Assembly (NCBI RefSeq): GCF_000827125.1
Contig: NZ_CP010311.1
Coordinates: 2,811,001 to 2,875,000, forward strand
Length of the DNA stretch: 64,000 bases
From: Geoalkalibacter subterraneus
GTDB lineage: Bacteria > Desulfobacterota > Desulfuromonadia > Desulfuromonadales > Geoalkalibacteraceae
Direction: 5' to 3'
The notes beneath the pieces were generated by a model that searched no databases, was not told the origin of the DNA, and saw only the letters and a list, made by a program, of their open reading frames with translations. The translations under genes and the position numbers were made by a program. The number at the start of each line of letters is the position of its first letter. The stretch's first letter is position 1. Positions 1-7,968 of this stretch are shown here, one piece after another.

Positions 1-517
1 CGCGATTTTCATCCAGGGCGATCTTGCTTGGCTTTTCGAATACTTTGCTGCCAAAGTTAAAAAGAGGCTTATGATCCGGTGAGTAAACAAGAACATTTTT
101 AGTCTCAGCAACAATCACATAAATATTCCCACCGCTATCAACTGTTATTCCCATCGGCGCACCAGCAGTTGAAACTCCCAGTCTGAAGATCCGCCCTTTG
201 CCAAAATCGACGACATGGACTTGTTTTTTCCCAGAGTCAGAGACATACACCTTATCCTGGGAATCAGAGGCAATTCCAAAGGGGAAATCAAAAGCCAGCC
301 CCTGCTCGCCACCGACCATTGAAGCAATCAGCTTATCTCGGTCAGTTTTATGCAAGTCCCTTTCGGAATAATAAGTACCGATGTACTCCATTTTCGGCGT
401 CTGTGGCGGAGGAGGCCAAAGTACGCGTAAATCTCGATTCTTGGCTGAACAGCCCGTAAAAATTATGGCACACAAGCACAACAAGCCTATCCGGACAAAA
501 CAATTGTGATTTGACAT
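1..517 (-). CDS. beta-propeller (NHL-type) lipoprotein, partial at window edge
   Basis: The frame is open from an ATG at 517 to the window edge (172 codons, no stop), so the C-terminus lies outside. The N-terminus is a lipoprotein signal: a hydrophobic stretch ending in FTGC, so the protein is probably anchored in a membrane. It is followed by a WPPPPQTPKMEYIGTYY segment and then blade-like repeats (FGIASDSQDKVYVSDSG, GITVDSGGNIYVI) typical of NHL six-bladed propellers. The 'WPP...EYI' segment also occurs in the lipoprotein at 6851-7963, so the two are paralogues. It starts 19 bases after the octahaem cytochrome remnant, with AGAGGAT as ribosome site, so it was the next gene of that operon. 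A role as a scaffold or accessory for the neighbouring cytochromes is inferred from context. Confidence 0.8.
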   Translation of the reverse strand, partial: MSNHNCFVRIGLLCLCAIIFTGCSAKNRDLRVLWPPPPQTPKMEYIGTYYSERDLHKTDRDKLIASMVGGEQGLAFDFPFGIASDSQDKVYVSDSGKKQVHVVDFGKGRIFRLGVSTAGAPMGITVDSGGNIYVIVAETKNVLVYSPDHKPLFNFGSKVFEKPSKIALDENR

Positions 518-536
518 GGATCATCCTCTCGCAAAA

Positions 537-1067
537 TCACTTTGGGTGACATTCTCGGCACAATGCAAAACTACTCTTAACCTCCCGCACAAACAAATAC
601 TGCGCCTCCCCCCCATGAGGATCATGACAGCTCACGCAGGAAAATGTCTTACGCTCATCCAGCGGGTTGCGGGGCCCCTCAAGCGGATGGGCCTTGCCGC
701 CGACTCCGCGCACCACATGGGTGCCCTGATCCAAACCCTCATGGCAGGCCAGGCACACCGCATTGGGCTTGCCGTGCAGAAAACTGGGATGGCCTGAGGC
801 GTGGGGATCGTGGCAAACCGTACACAACCCCGCTCCCACCGGTCCGTGGGCGAAGTAGCGCGACTTGAAATCTTCCATTTTGTTCACGTGGCAGCCATTG
901 CACAGCTCGGCCTCTTCGGATTTAAGACGGTACTTGTTGGGCACACTGTCCGGGTCGTGACAGGTGCTGCAGGCCCAGACAGCGGCCGGGCCATGCACTG
1001 AGTCCTTATCCAGCATGCGCTTATGGCAGGTGCCGCAGGCATTTTCCTCCTGCGTGATCAACGTCAA
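537..1067 (-). pseudogene. octahaem cytochrome c, 3' part, separated by IS21 insertion
   Basis: This is the C-terminal portion of a periplasmic multihaem cytochrome with seven CXXCH sites (CGTCH, CSTCH, CNGCH, CTVCH, CLACH, CVSCH, CRECH), several in the CHDPH form common in Geobacter-type cytochromes. The first codons (ATG at 1067 down to about 1055) belong to the inserted IS21 element. Native coding begins at the target duplication (1049-1054). Joining the base before the duplication here (1048) to the other half at 3790 restores one frame of 1005 bp (334 residues) with eight haem sites. As it stands this fragment has no signal peptide, so even if translated it should not reach the periplasm for haem attachment. 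Confidence 0.85.
1049..1054. repeat. 6-bp target-site duplication, left copy (IS21 element)
   Basis: CCTGCG lies directly before the TG end of the IS21 element and is repeated at 3790-3795 directly after its CA end. Removing the element plus one copy restores the cytochrome frame (A-D-T-Q-E-E-N-A-C across the junction), which supports both the boundaries and a fairly recent insertion. Confidence 0.85.
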
Positions 1068-1102
1068 CTATTTTTCCGGGTCAGCGACAATTAAAATTCC
1101 CG
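1055..1102. repeat. IS21 left terminal repeats
   Basis: A TGATCA terminus is followed by two related 20-22 bp units. The second, beginning with AGCGACAATTAAAATTCCCG, is the inverted counterpart of the right-end units. These are the presumed IstA binding sites. Confidence 0.75.
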
Positions 1103-1166
1103 TTTCGTGAGAGCTGTTGACGACGGTGGCTGTTGGGACTTTTTGCCGCCGCCGCTTGCGGCTCTG

Positions 1167-1412
1167 CTAGATGTTTTGCTGCTGAAGCTCTCTGGCCTTT
1201 TTCTGGCTGTACCCGATGTCCGCTCTGGATACGTCATACAGGTAGACCGGGTGGTCGAAGCCCGACTTGATGAGCAACCCACCGTTACAGTCGGTGATCG
1301 CAGTGACGCAACCACTGCCGCAACGCAGAAACCGTGTCGTGTTCTCAGGTGTGAACTCCACCTCAAGCGTCTCCAGGCGGCCTTTCTGGGGGTTGTAGGC
1401 TAAGCATTTCAT
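1167..1412 (-). CDS. small passenger protein of the IS21 element, unknown function
   Basis: An 81-residue protein is encoded directly downstream of istB. Its ATG is 11 bases after the istB stop, and the istB TAG is part of the ribosome site (TAGGAG), so it looks translationally linked to istB. The sequence is soluble, with three cysteines in a short stretch (CGSGCVTAITDC) and no membrane segment. I do not recognise the family. Canonical IS21 elements carry only istA and istB, so this is extra cargo. The good ribosome site and coding-like composition argue for a real gene. Confidence 0.6.
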   Translation of the reverse strand: MKCLAYNPQKGRLETLEVEFTPENTTRFLRCGSGCVTAITDCNGGLLIKSGFDHPVYLYDVSRADIGYSQKKARELQQQNI

Positions 1413-1423
1413 GGGGTTTGCTC

Positions 1424-2209
1424 CTAAAGGGTCTCTTGGTGTGGCTCAGTCAGGGCCTGCGCCTTTTGTGATTGCTCCAAACGGTAGCTGGGCATATTGA
1501 GCTCCAGAATCACGCTGTGGTGAACGAGTCGGTCAATGGCCGCCGCTGTGGTCATGGGATCCTTGAAGATCTGCTCCCATTTTGAGAAGGGCAGATTGCT
1601 GGTGAGCATGATGCTGCTACGCTCATAGCGATCCGCCAGCAGGGTGAAGAGGACCTCCATCTCCTCGCGGCTTTGCTGCACGTACCCGATGTCGTCGATG
1701 ATCAGCGCCTCGTATTTTGCGTAGCGCTTGAGCACGCGGGCCAGCGTCAGATCCCTCTTGGCGATCAGAAGCTCCTGCACCAGCAGGTTACAGGGCATAA
1801 AGCGTATCTGCCGGCCCTGATAAATGAGCTCCTGGGCCACCGCGCACAGCAGATGGGTCTTGCCGCTGCCGGGATTGCCGAAGGCCAGGACGTTTTCCTT
1901 ATGATCGAGAAACGTCGCCTTGAGCAGCTGGGTCAGCTGTGTATCGACCTTACGAGGCAATCGCTTGCGGTCAAACGCCTTGAGGTTTTTCTCCAGCGGC
2001 AGTTTCGAGTCCTTGAGCAGGCGCGCGGTCCTGGCGTTACGGCGCTCTTCGCGCTCGCGCTCGGCCAGCTCCAGCAGGTAGCTCTCGTACTCCCAGTTGT
2101 CCCGGCGCGCTGCGATTGCGCTCTCCTGATAGCAGCGCCGGATGGTGGGCAGGTGCAGTTCGGTCAGGTGGCGGTGCAGGCGGGCTGCTTTCTCCTTCTC
2201 AGATTGCAT
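1424..2209 (-). CDS. istB: IS21-family helper ATPase IstB
   Basis: This 261-residue AAA+ ATPase is DnaC-like and helps the transposase choose and capture target DNA. The Walker A motif is GNPGSGKTH (around residue 111) and the Walker B motif is ALIIDDIGY (around residue 170). The N-terminal helical region (HLTELHLPTIRRCYQE) is the usual IstB N-terminus. The start overlaps the end of istA by 11 bases, the standard IS21 coupling. Length and motifs are complete, so it looks functional. Confidence 0.95.
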   Translation of the reverse strand: MQSEKEKAARLHRHLTELHLPTIRRCYQESAIAARRDNWEYESYLLELAEREREERRNARTARLLKDSKLPLEKNLKAFDRKRLPRKVDTQLTQLLKATFLDHKENVLAFGNPGSGKTHLLCAVAQELIYQGRQIRFMPCNLLVQELLIAKRDLTLARVLKRYAKYEALIIDDIGYVQQSREEMEVLFTLLADRYERSSIMLTSNLPFSKWEQIFKDPMTTAAAIDRLVHHSVILELNMPSYRLEQSQKAQALTEPHQETL

Positions 2210-3689
2210 GGGCCAGCTCCTGCTGCCCGGACAATAGGCGATCGTAGCTGAGAAGGTCGACTGCGGCGACTCCGATCTCGGTCACAGGCGAGGCAATCTG
2301 CTGTGCGTGCACCAACTCCTCCACGGCCTGTGCCGTGACGGGTTGATGCCCGCACAGCTCGTCCAGGGCCGCAGCAACCGCCACTTCGCTCTCTTTGGCC
2401 GCCAGCGCCAGTATCTTGAGGTACTCGCGAGCGGCCACTTGCTGGGTGTGGCGCTCTTTGAGCTCGTCATAGGCGAGCCGGAAACAGCTGCCGGGAAACA
2501 TCTCCTCGCGGTAGCGGTAATTCTCGAAGGCTCCAGGCTTTCGCTGCAGCTGATCGATGACGTGGCGGTAGTTGATAAGATGCCGGCACCTGCCGCGCAG
2601 GCGAGGCATCGAGTCCACGCGCTTCTGAGCGTAGAAAAGATCGAGATGGTCGGCAAAAAGCTCAACTTGTAGGCTCTCGCCGATCAGGCGGCTTTCGACG
2701 GAATAGGTGTTGTTGCTGACCCGGATGGTGCTTGCGCGACTGACCGTGACCTCAAGGCGCGTACAGCTCTCCAGCCGCCTTTGTGGCAGGTGGCGCAGTA
2801 TGCGTTGCTCCTCCAGAAAACGCTCGCGGCGACCGCGGTTGAGCTTGGTGAAGAGCTCGCGCAAAAAGCGCCGGTACTCCTCGATGCTCTCGAAGTCGAA
2901 GCTGCCGCGCAGAAGGAGGGCCTGGCGAACCGCCCTCTTCAAACGGTAGTTGCTCTGCTCCACGTCGCCGTTCTCGTTGGGGCTGGCGGCCTGCGTCTTG
3001 CGACCACTCAGGTTGTAATGCCTGAGCAGAGCCTGGTAGCGTTGGGTGAATTCTTCCTGGTGCAGGGCGTTGTGCACGGCCGCCGTCAGCCGGTCCGTCT
3101 GATGAGCCTGTGGCACGCCGCCGAGTTCCCACAACGCCGCCTGCAGCCCCTCGCTGAGGCTTTCGAAGCTCTCCGAGTAGCAGATGCTGCCGGTTTCCCA
3201 GTTGGAGTAGGTGAGCACGAAGTGATAGATGAGGTGGTCGAAGGGCTGTTTGGCGATGGTGATGCCGAGCTTGCCCATGTGCGTGTAATCGGACTGGGCC
3301 AGCTCGCCGGGGCGGTGCAGCTGAGGGAAGAACGTTTCCTTGGAGGGGCCTTCCAGGGCCCGCCACCGCTTCACGCGACGCTGCAGGGTGCGCAGCTGGC
3401 CGTCTGAGAAGACGCCGGGAAAGCGGCGCTGGAGATCCTCGAAGAGGGTCTTGGCCTCCAGCCCCGGATTATCGGCAAGCTTCTCACGAATGTCCTCCCA
3501 ATGGGCCTCAAAGGGGTCCGTTCTGGTTCGCCAGGTGTGCTCGACCTTGAGCTCGCTGGGTAGGTTGCCCGCCTTCACGTACTTGCGGGCGGTCTTTTCA
3601 TCCATGCCGGCCTTGGCAGCGGCAACGCAGCCTGTGGTTTGCGTTTTCATCAGCTTGAATAACCTCCTTACTTGTTGATCGGTGACCAT
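2199..3689 (-). CDS. istA: IS21-family transposase IstA
   Basis: This 496-residue DDE transposase carries out strand transfer of the element. The N-terminal helix-turn-helix (RRLFKLMKTQTTGCVAAAKAG, with DEKTARKYV) is followed by the RNase H-type core. The first acidic residue is in QSDYTHMG, a conserved 'TDRLTAAVH' stretch precedes the last part of the core, and the glutamate is in NGDVEQSNY. A Mu-transposase-like beta-barrel region follows. It lies about 50 bases inside the right terminal repeats. There is no frameshift or truncation. Confidence 0.94.
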   Translation of the reverse strand: MVTDQQVRRLFKLMKTQTTGCVAAAKAGMDEKTARKYVKAGNLPSELKVEHTWRTRTDPFEAHWEDIREKLADNPGLEAKTLFEDLQRRFPGVFSDGQLRTLQRRVKRWRALEGPSKETFFPQLHRPGELAQSDYTHMGKLGITIAKQPFDHLIYHFVLTYSNWETGSICYSESFESLSEGLQAALWELGGVPQAHQTDRLTAAVHNALHQEEFTQRYQALLRHYNLSGRKTQAASPNENGDVEQSNYRLKRAVRQALLLRGSFDFESIEEYRRFLRELFTKLNRGRRERFLEEQRILRHLPQRRLESCTRLEVTVSRASTIRVSNNTYSVESRLIGESLQVELFADHLDLFYAQKRVDSMPRLRGRCRHLINYRHVIDQLQRKPGAFENYRYREEMFPGSCFRLAYDELKERHTQQVAAREYLKILALAAKESEVAVAAALDELCGHQPVTAQAVEELVHAQQIASPVTEIGVAAVDLLSYDRLLSGQQELAHAI

Positions 3690-3740
3690 CCGCCATCCTT
3701 TCTTTAAAGATGGGCGGAAGCTTACAATCCCCTAAAAATT

Positions 3741-3789
3741 TCGGGAATTATAATTGTCGCCGGACGGGAGATTTAATTGTCGCTGATCA
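3741..3789. repeat. IS21 right terminal repeats
   Basis: Read on the minus strand, TGATCA is followed by two tandem units, AGCGACAATTAAATCTCCCG and CGGCGACAATTATAATTCCC. They match the inner unit of the left end in inverted orientation. Confidence 0.75.
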
Positions 3790-4282
3790 CCTGCGTATCC
3801 GCGGAAAGCCGCGTCGCAGCGGGGTTCATGTCGTGGCAGGGGGCGCACAAGGCTTCGCGCTCCGCGTTGTGCATGACGTAGGGTTCGTAGCCTTGCGGCG
3901 GATAGGAGGAGAGATCGGCCAGATAATAGATATTGGCAATCTCACGGGCGGCGCGGCGCGAACCACCCTCTCCCTTGAACCCGGCCACCACCACCTGGTT
4001 GCGCCCTGGGTCCCATTGGGGCAACAGGATGACAATATCGTCAAAGGTTTCGCGGTAAACCTCCGCGCTGATATCGATGAAATCGCTCTCCACGTTGTTG
4101 ACCGAAACAGTAATGCCGGTGATCTCTGGGTCGCCGGTCTTGACGATGAGATAGTTGGAGCGCGTCACATAGGTTTTGTCCGCTGGGTAGACGATTTCCA
4201 GCGCTGCCGCCGGGGTTGCGGCAAGCAGCAGGGTCAAAATGACCCATCTGAAGACAATATGAGCGCTTGATAATGTTTTCAT
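3773..4282 (-). pseudogene. octahaem cytochrome c, 5' part, truncated by IS21 insertion
   Basis: This is the N-terminal half of the interrupted cytochrome. It has a signal peptide (MKTLSSAHIVFRWVILTLLLAATPAAA), then about 110 residues of beta-rich Ig-like sequence (VYPADKTYVTRSNYLIVKTG through NQVVVAGF), then one haem site (CAPCH). Native coding ends at the target duplication (3790). The last codons before the TAA at 3773 come from the IS end. The product would be a secreted monohaem fragment of 169 residues instead of a 334-residue octahaem protein. Upstream lies a GC-rich palindrome, then the IS4-like element, then the propeller lipoprotein of the same operon. Confidence 0.87.
3790..3795. 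repeat. 6-bp target-site duplication, right copy (IS21 element)
   Basis: CCTGCG is identical to 1049-1054. Confidence 0.85.
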
Positions 4283-4319
4283 GCTTATTCCGTGCCTGTT
4301 TTTTGTGAGGGGTTCGTAA

Positions 4320-4404
4320 ACGCTCCCCCACCCCTGCCCTCCCCCGCTGGGGGAGGGAGTTTTTTTGCTGCTGTGGTTTTCAGGTTCGCCCCTCCCCCCA
4401 GCAG
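4320..4404. repeat. GC-rich REP-like palindrome pair, left part, split by IS4-like element
   Basis: CCCTCCCCCGCTGGGGGAGGG forms a perfect hairpin. After a spacer the second palindrome begins (CCCCTCCCCCCAGCAG) and is continued by GGGGGGGGAGG at 6808-6818 on the far side of the IS4-like element. The same pair occurs intact at 12228-12322 and in expanded form at 15310-15465. Confidence 0.7.
4396..4404. repeat. probable 9-bp target-site duplication of the IS4-like element
   Basis: CCCCAGCAG here recurs at 6800-6808. Removing 4405-6808 rebuilds an intact palindrome of the GC-rich repeat family. Nine bases is the usual duplication length for Tn5-like IS4 elements. The repeat-rich context makes a chance match possible. 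Confidence 0.55.
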
Positions 4405-6799
4405 CTCATCTTTACCCATAAGCAGGGTTAGATGAGACCGCAGGGGGAGGCGGTTGTGGACGTAAGACAAAGGCGATATACGCCTTGGTGATATCGTCAA
4501 GGCGCTGTAGGCCGCGCCATATGGTTTCGGTTCCGGGTTCGCCGTCCGATTTGCGGTTGAGAAAGCCGCCCAGAGTCGCGACCATGACGATTGCCTCTCG
4601 GAGTGTAGGTGGTGTGCCCGGGACCGCTGGCGTCTGATGAATGAAACCGACAAGGGCTTTCCATTCTGCATCCTCAAAGAAGACTGTGCAGGGCAGATCA
4701 GGGGTTTCCCGACCAAGCCAGGTGAGATGATGAATTCGCCACGCCACTACCATATCGATCGCCAGGCAGTTTTCCAGACGCCTGGCAGCGCCGAGTTGCC
4801 GATCCTTGATGCGGCAACCGCTCTTGAGGACGCGGTGGTAGATTTCAATGCCCCAGCGCTTGGCGTATCGGGCGAGGGCGGTCTGTGCCTCCTCGAAGGT
4901 GGTCACAGGCAATGTAGAGAGCAGCATCCAATCGAGCGGCTCGTCAACGCCGGCCGGCGCGTCAATCTCCTTGGCCTGGACGGCATGGATCGGGACATCG
5001 GGCAGGCGATATTTGCGGCGAGGCGCCTTGAGGGTGGCCGGGGCAAAGCGAATTTCGAGTCTGGCGAGCCGCGAGGGCCGGTCTTTTCGCGGCGGCACCA
5101 CCAGCTCGACGATGCCGGCCGGCTTGATGGCCTCCATGCAGGGCCACAGGCGCTGGATCTGCTCCTGATCGTCGGCGACGTTGCGGTTACGCGACTTCTC
5201 GGCGCGGATGAGCAGCTCAGCGCTTTTGCGGGTTTGGACATATTCGACAAACAGCTCGTGGATATCGGCCTCGCGGTCGGCCATCACGATGAGCTGGGTG
5301 CGAGGGCAGCGTGCCTGGACGGCGCAGACGTTGCGATAGCTCTTGAGCCATTTGAAACTCTCTTTTTCTTCGATGGCCTTGCTGTGGCGCTTGTGGCGTT
5401 TGCCCGTTTCGGTTTCGTCTCTGGCCCAGACCTGGACGTCGAGCAGGCCAAGCGGGGTGCCCTCCGGCGTAAACGCCATGGTGTCGTGCAGCAGAAGCCC
5501 GATGTTTTTATCCTCGGCCGTGTTGATGGGACCGAGGCCCGAGGTTGCGGGATGATGGGTGTAATTGAGGGTGCTGGTATCCTGCGCCACCAGAACGACC
5601 TCGTGGTTGTGCAGGCGCTGCTCGGTCGTCTCGAAATGGGGCATCAGAATGGCATCCATACTGACCTGGTCGTTGTCGAAGAAACGGTAGGCCGCCTTCG
5701 TGGCGGCCTTGGTGGCGCAGGCCTGGGGGATGTTGGCCGTGGGCATGGCGAAAAACGCTTCGCCCAGTTGCATCAGCCGCTCCACCAGGCGCTTATCACC
5801 CAACGCCGCGCCGCCGAACTCTTCCTCCATCCAGTCCGCCGGTTCGCGCGCTGGTGGCCTCTGACGAGTCGAAAGGGTCCCGTCCGGCAGCGAGCACAGG
5901 ATGGGCTTCCAGTCGTCGCAGAGGGGATAGAGATAGACGTCCTTGGTCGTGGTGCCGGCTCCCTGACGGCCCCGCCCGGTAGTGGCACCCACGTGCTGCC
6001 AGTTGGCGGCACGATAGCAGGTTCCGGAAAAGCGGCCTCGCTCGACAAAGGTTTCAAGCAAGACCGGGCGGTACGAATAGCGCTGCTGCCAGTCGTCGGC
6101 GAGCCGCTTGCAGCACTGGGCCAGAATGTGGGACGCCAGCCCCGGCACCTTGACCATCGGCGGTATCAGAAATCGGCTGTTGTTGACCACGAGTTGCAGG
6201 GTATGTTTGCGGGCCTCTTCGCTCCAGCCGATGAACTCGTCCCGGCAGCGCACCCGCCAGGCCGAGGCGCTGAAGCTCAGGCCCCCCAACCAGCCGAAGC
6301 GCTCACTCCAGACCAGATAACGGAGTTGGGCGCCGCAAAGCGGGCCGCTGCCCAGATAATGGTAGGAGTCGAACAGTGCACGCCAGATCCGGGAGTTTTT
6401 GCTGGAAGCGCTACGGATGGGTATCAGTTCCACCGGGCCAAGCTCCGCCAGGGAGCAATCCACAGGAAAAAGCGCAGGAAGCTCCGGAGGGTGGGCCCGG
6501 CGAGTATGGAATGCATACTCGCCGCAGTCCGGCAATGCAATCAGCTTGCGGCGGTGAAGCTCCACCAGCGCCTTGCGGCAAGTCACCTCCCTGAGCTTGC
6601 CGTTAGGGCTGCGCCAGTTCATCCATTCACAGATGCGCTGGGAGAGCCGGCGCCTGGAGATGCCGGGTTCCGCCTTAATGGTCTCGGTGATTTTCGCCAC
6701 GAGCTCTTCCGTAAATTCCAAATGGTGTATGGTAATCATGCCGCCCATGTTAAAGGCGGATGGGCCTTGTGTCCAGTAAAAAATGTGGGCATCCCCCAG
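4405..6799 (-). mobile_element. IS4/Tn5-like element with DruA-fused transposase
   Basis: This element is about 2.4 kb and is almost entirely one transposase gene. Its boundaries are inferred from the 9-bp direct repeat (4396-4404 and 6800-6808) and from restoration of the interrupted palindrome. Inverted repeats at these ends are weak: both begin CT and share a CCCA further in. The exact ends should therefore be treated as provisional. Confidence 0.65.
4412..6748 (-). CDS. IS4-family (Tn5-like) transposase fused to a DruA/DUF4338 domain
   Basis: A single 778-residue frame. Residues about 5-75 resemble the helical N-terminus of DruA proteins (SRRRLSQRICEWMNWRSPNG). Residues about 110-290 match DUF4338/DruA, with HYLG, LSFSASAW, FIGW, VVNNSRFLI, ASHIL and FSGTCYRAANWQHVG. 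Residues about 300-778 are a Tn5-type transposase: a DNA-binding region (EFGGAALGDKRLVERL), then the DDE core with D390 (AQDTSTL), D491 (MADREADI) and E634 in RWGIEIYHRVLKSG. All catalytic residues are present. DruA is known as a component of Druantia anti-phage systems. Its job in a transposase is not established to my knowledge. Confidence 0.9.
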   Translation of the reverse strand: MGGMITIHHLEFTEELVAKITETIKAEPGISRRRLSQRICEWMNWRSPNGKLREVTCRKALVELHRRKLIALPDCGEYAFHTRRAHPPELPALFPVDCSLAELGPVELIPIRSASSKNSRIWRALFDSYHYLGSGPLCGAQLRYLVWSERFGWLGGLSFSASAWRVRCRDEFIGWSEEARKHTLQLVVNNSRFLIPPMVKVPGLASHILAQCCKRLADDWQQRYSYRPVLLETFVERGRFSGTCYRAANWQHVGATTGRGRQGAGTTTKDVYLYPLCDDWKPILCSLPDGTLSTRQRPPAREPADWMEEEFGGAALGDKRLVERLMQLGEAFFAMPTANIPQACATKAATKAAYRFFDNDQVSMDAILMPHFETTEQRLHNHEVVLVAQDTSTLNYTHHPATSGLGPINTAEDKNIGLLLHDTMAFTPEGTPLGLLDVQVWARDETETGKRHKRHSKAIEEKESFKWLKSYRNVCAVQARCPRTQLIVMADREADIHELFVEYVQTRKSAELLIRAEKSRNRNVADDQEQIQRLWPCMEAIKPAGIVELVVPPRKDRPSRLARLEIRFAPATLKAPRRKYRLPDVPIHAVQAKEIDAPAGVDEPLDWMLLSTLPVTTFEEAQTALARYAKRWGIEIYHRVLKSGCRIKDRQLGAARRLENCLAIDMVVAWRIHHLTWLGRETPDLPCTVFFEDAEWKALVGFIHQTPAVPGTPPTLREAIVMVATLGGFLNRKSDGEPGTETIWRGLQRLDDITKAYIAFVLRPQPPPPAVSSNPAYG

Positions 6800-6850
6800 C
6801 CCCAGCAGGGGGGGGGAGGTTGGGAGGGGAGAGCGAGAAGCACCGGACGC

Positions 6851-7963
6851 TCAATCCCCAGGCACCACCGCCTGTCCCTTTTCAATGGGGTTTTCTTCAA
6901 GATACGCGTCATTCAGATATTGAAACTGATGCACCATGCGGTTAAGGCCATCGACGATGAAGATCCGGTCCCACCTGTCGGCATCAATCCCCCCGGGCAG
7001 CAAAAACCCGCCCGGGCGCACCCCACCGGCCGCAGACTGCTTGCCGCCGATGGTCAGCAGGTAGCGCCCTTCCAGATCGAAGATGACGAAACGGTGCGCG
7101 CGGGCGTCGGTGACGTAAACATGACCCGAGGCATCAACCCCTACCGCCTTGGGCACCTGGAACGAACCCAGGGCGGTGCCCCGCTCACCGAAAGCACGCA
7201 CGAAAGTACCATCGGGCTCGAGCACCTGAATGCGGGCGTTGAGCGAATCCACCACGTAAAGACGGCCATCCGGACCCAGGTCCACATCCAGCGGATAATT
7301 GAACTGCCCCGGGCCATTGCCCCGCCGCCCCCACCGCTCGATCAGCCGCCCGCGGCTGTCGAAAACCGCGATATCATGACGCTGGGTCTCCACCACGTAG
7401 ATCCGGTCCCCATCAGGTGTCACGGCGATTCCGGTGGGCGTTTCCAGCTCTCCCGCGCCGATCACGGTCATCAGCTGGTGATTGGCATCAAACACGAAGA
7501 TCTGCCGCTCGACCAGATCCCCGACATAGACGCGCCCCCAGTCATCGACCGCCACACCGTGCGGCATCTTGAATTCAAAAGAGTTGCCCTTTTCATCGCG
7601 CAGCAGATCGGTCTCGCCGGCTTCAAGATCAATCACATGCACACCGGGGAGCCCGGCATCGGTGACGTAGAACCGTCCGTCGGCGGCACTTGCCACATCC
7701 ACCGGTTTGTTGAACAGCGGGCGCGGCTTGTCTTTGCCCAGGATGGCATCGCGCACCCGGGTATCTTCGCCCCGCCGGGCATCGGCGGCTTTCTCGTAGA
7801 AAGCGATATATTCGATCTTGGCCTGCCGCGCACCGGGCGGCCAGAAGAAGCGCTCCGTCTCCTGAACCGGTTTGGCACAGCCGCTCAACAAACCGGCTGT
7901 CAAAATAATGGCCGCCAGGCTACCAGGAGAAACAAAAATTCGACACTTCTCTAATAGAGTCAT
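6851..7963 (-). CDS. NHL beta-propeller lipoprotein
   Basis: A 370-residue protein with lipoprotein signal (AAIILTAGLLSGC) and six NHL-like blades (FNKPVDVASAADGRFYVTDAG, MPHGVAVDDWGRVYVGD, ETPTGIAVTPDGDRIYVVE, FNYPLDVDLGPDGRLYVVD and two more). ATG at 7963 is preferred over the adjacent GTG at 7966. It follows the stop of the upstream multihaem cytochrome by a few bases, so the two are co-transcribed. Propellers of this kind accompany extracellular cytochrome genes in Geobacter. An assembly or scaffold role is inference. It is a paralogue of the partial gene at 1-517. Confidence 0.88.
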   Translation of the reverse strand: MTLLEKCRIFVSPGSLAAIILTAGLLSGCAKPVQETERFFWPPGARQAKIEYIAFYEKAADARRGEDTRVRDAILGKDKPRPLFNKPVDVASAADGRFYVTDAGLPGVHVIDLEAGETDLLRDEKGNSFEFKMPHGVAVDDWGRVYVGDLVERQIFVFDANHQLMTVIGAGELETPTGIAVTPDGDRIYVVETQRHDIAVFDSRGRLIERWGRRGNGPGQFNYPLDVDLGPDGRLYVVDSLNARIQVLEPDGTFVRAFGERGTALGSFQVPKAVGVDASGHVYVTDARAHRFVIFDLEGRYLLTIGGKQSAAGGVRPGGFLLPGGIDADRWDRIFIVDGLNRMVHQFQYLNDAYLEENPIEKGQAVVPGD

Positions 7964-7968
7964 CACGA

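Larger units (their letters stand above)
1055..3789 (-). mobile_element. IS21-family insertion sequence (about 2.7 kb)
   Basis: The element contains istA and istB in the overlapping IS21 arrangement plus a small passenger gene. Its ends start TGATCA and end TGATCA. Inside them are several copies of a roughly 22-bp repeat: AGCGACAATTAAAATTCCCG at the left end (1081-1102), preceded by a divergent copy. At the right end (3741-3789, inverted) are two tandem copies. Multiple terminal repeats and TG...CA ends are typical of IS21 elements. The 6-bp duplication CCTGCG flanks it. It interrupts the octahaem cytochrome gene. Confidence 0.92.

Noticed and set aside
2752-3407. Overlapping frames of 200 or more codons within istA on both strands
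   Set aside because: They are shadows of istA with no ribosome sites or domains.
4637-7954. A 1105-codon plus-strand open frame opposite the DruA-transposase and the propeller lipoprotein
   Set aside because: It crosses an IS boundary and two clear minus-strand genes, has no recognisable domain and reads as the antisense of high-GC coding sequence.
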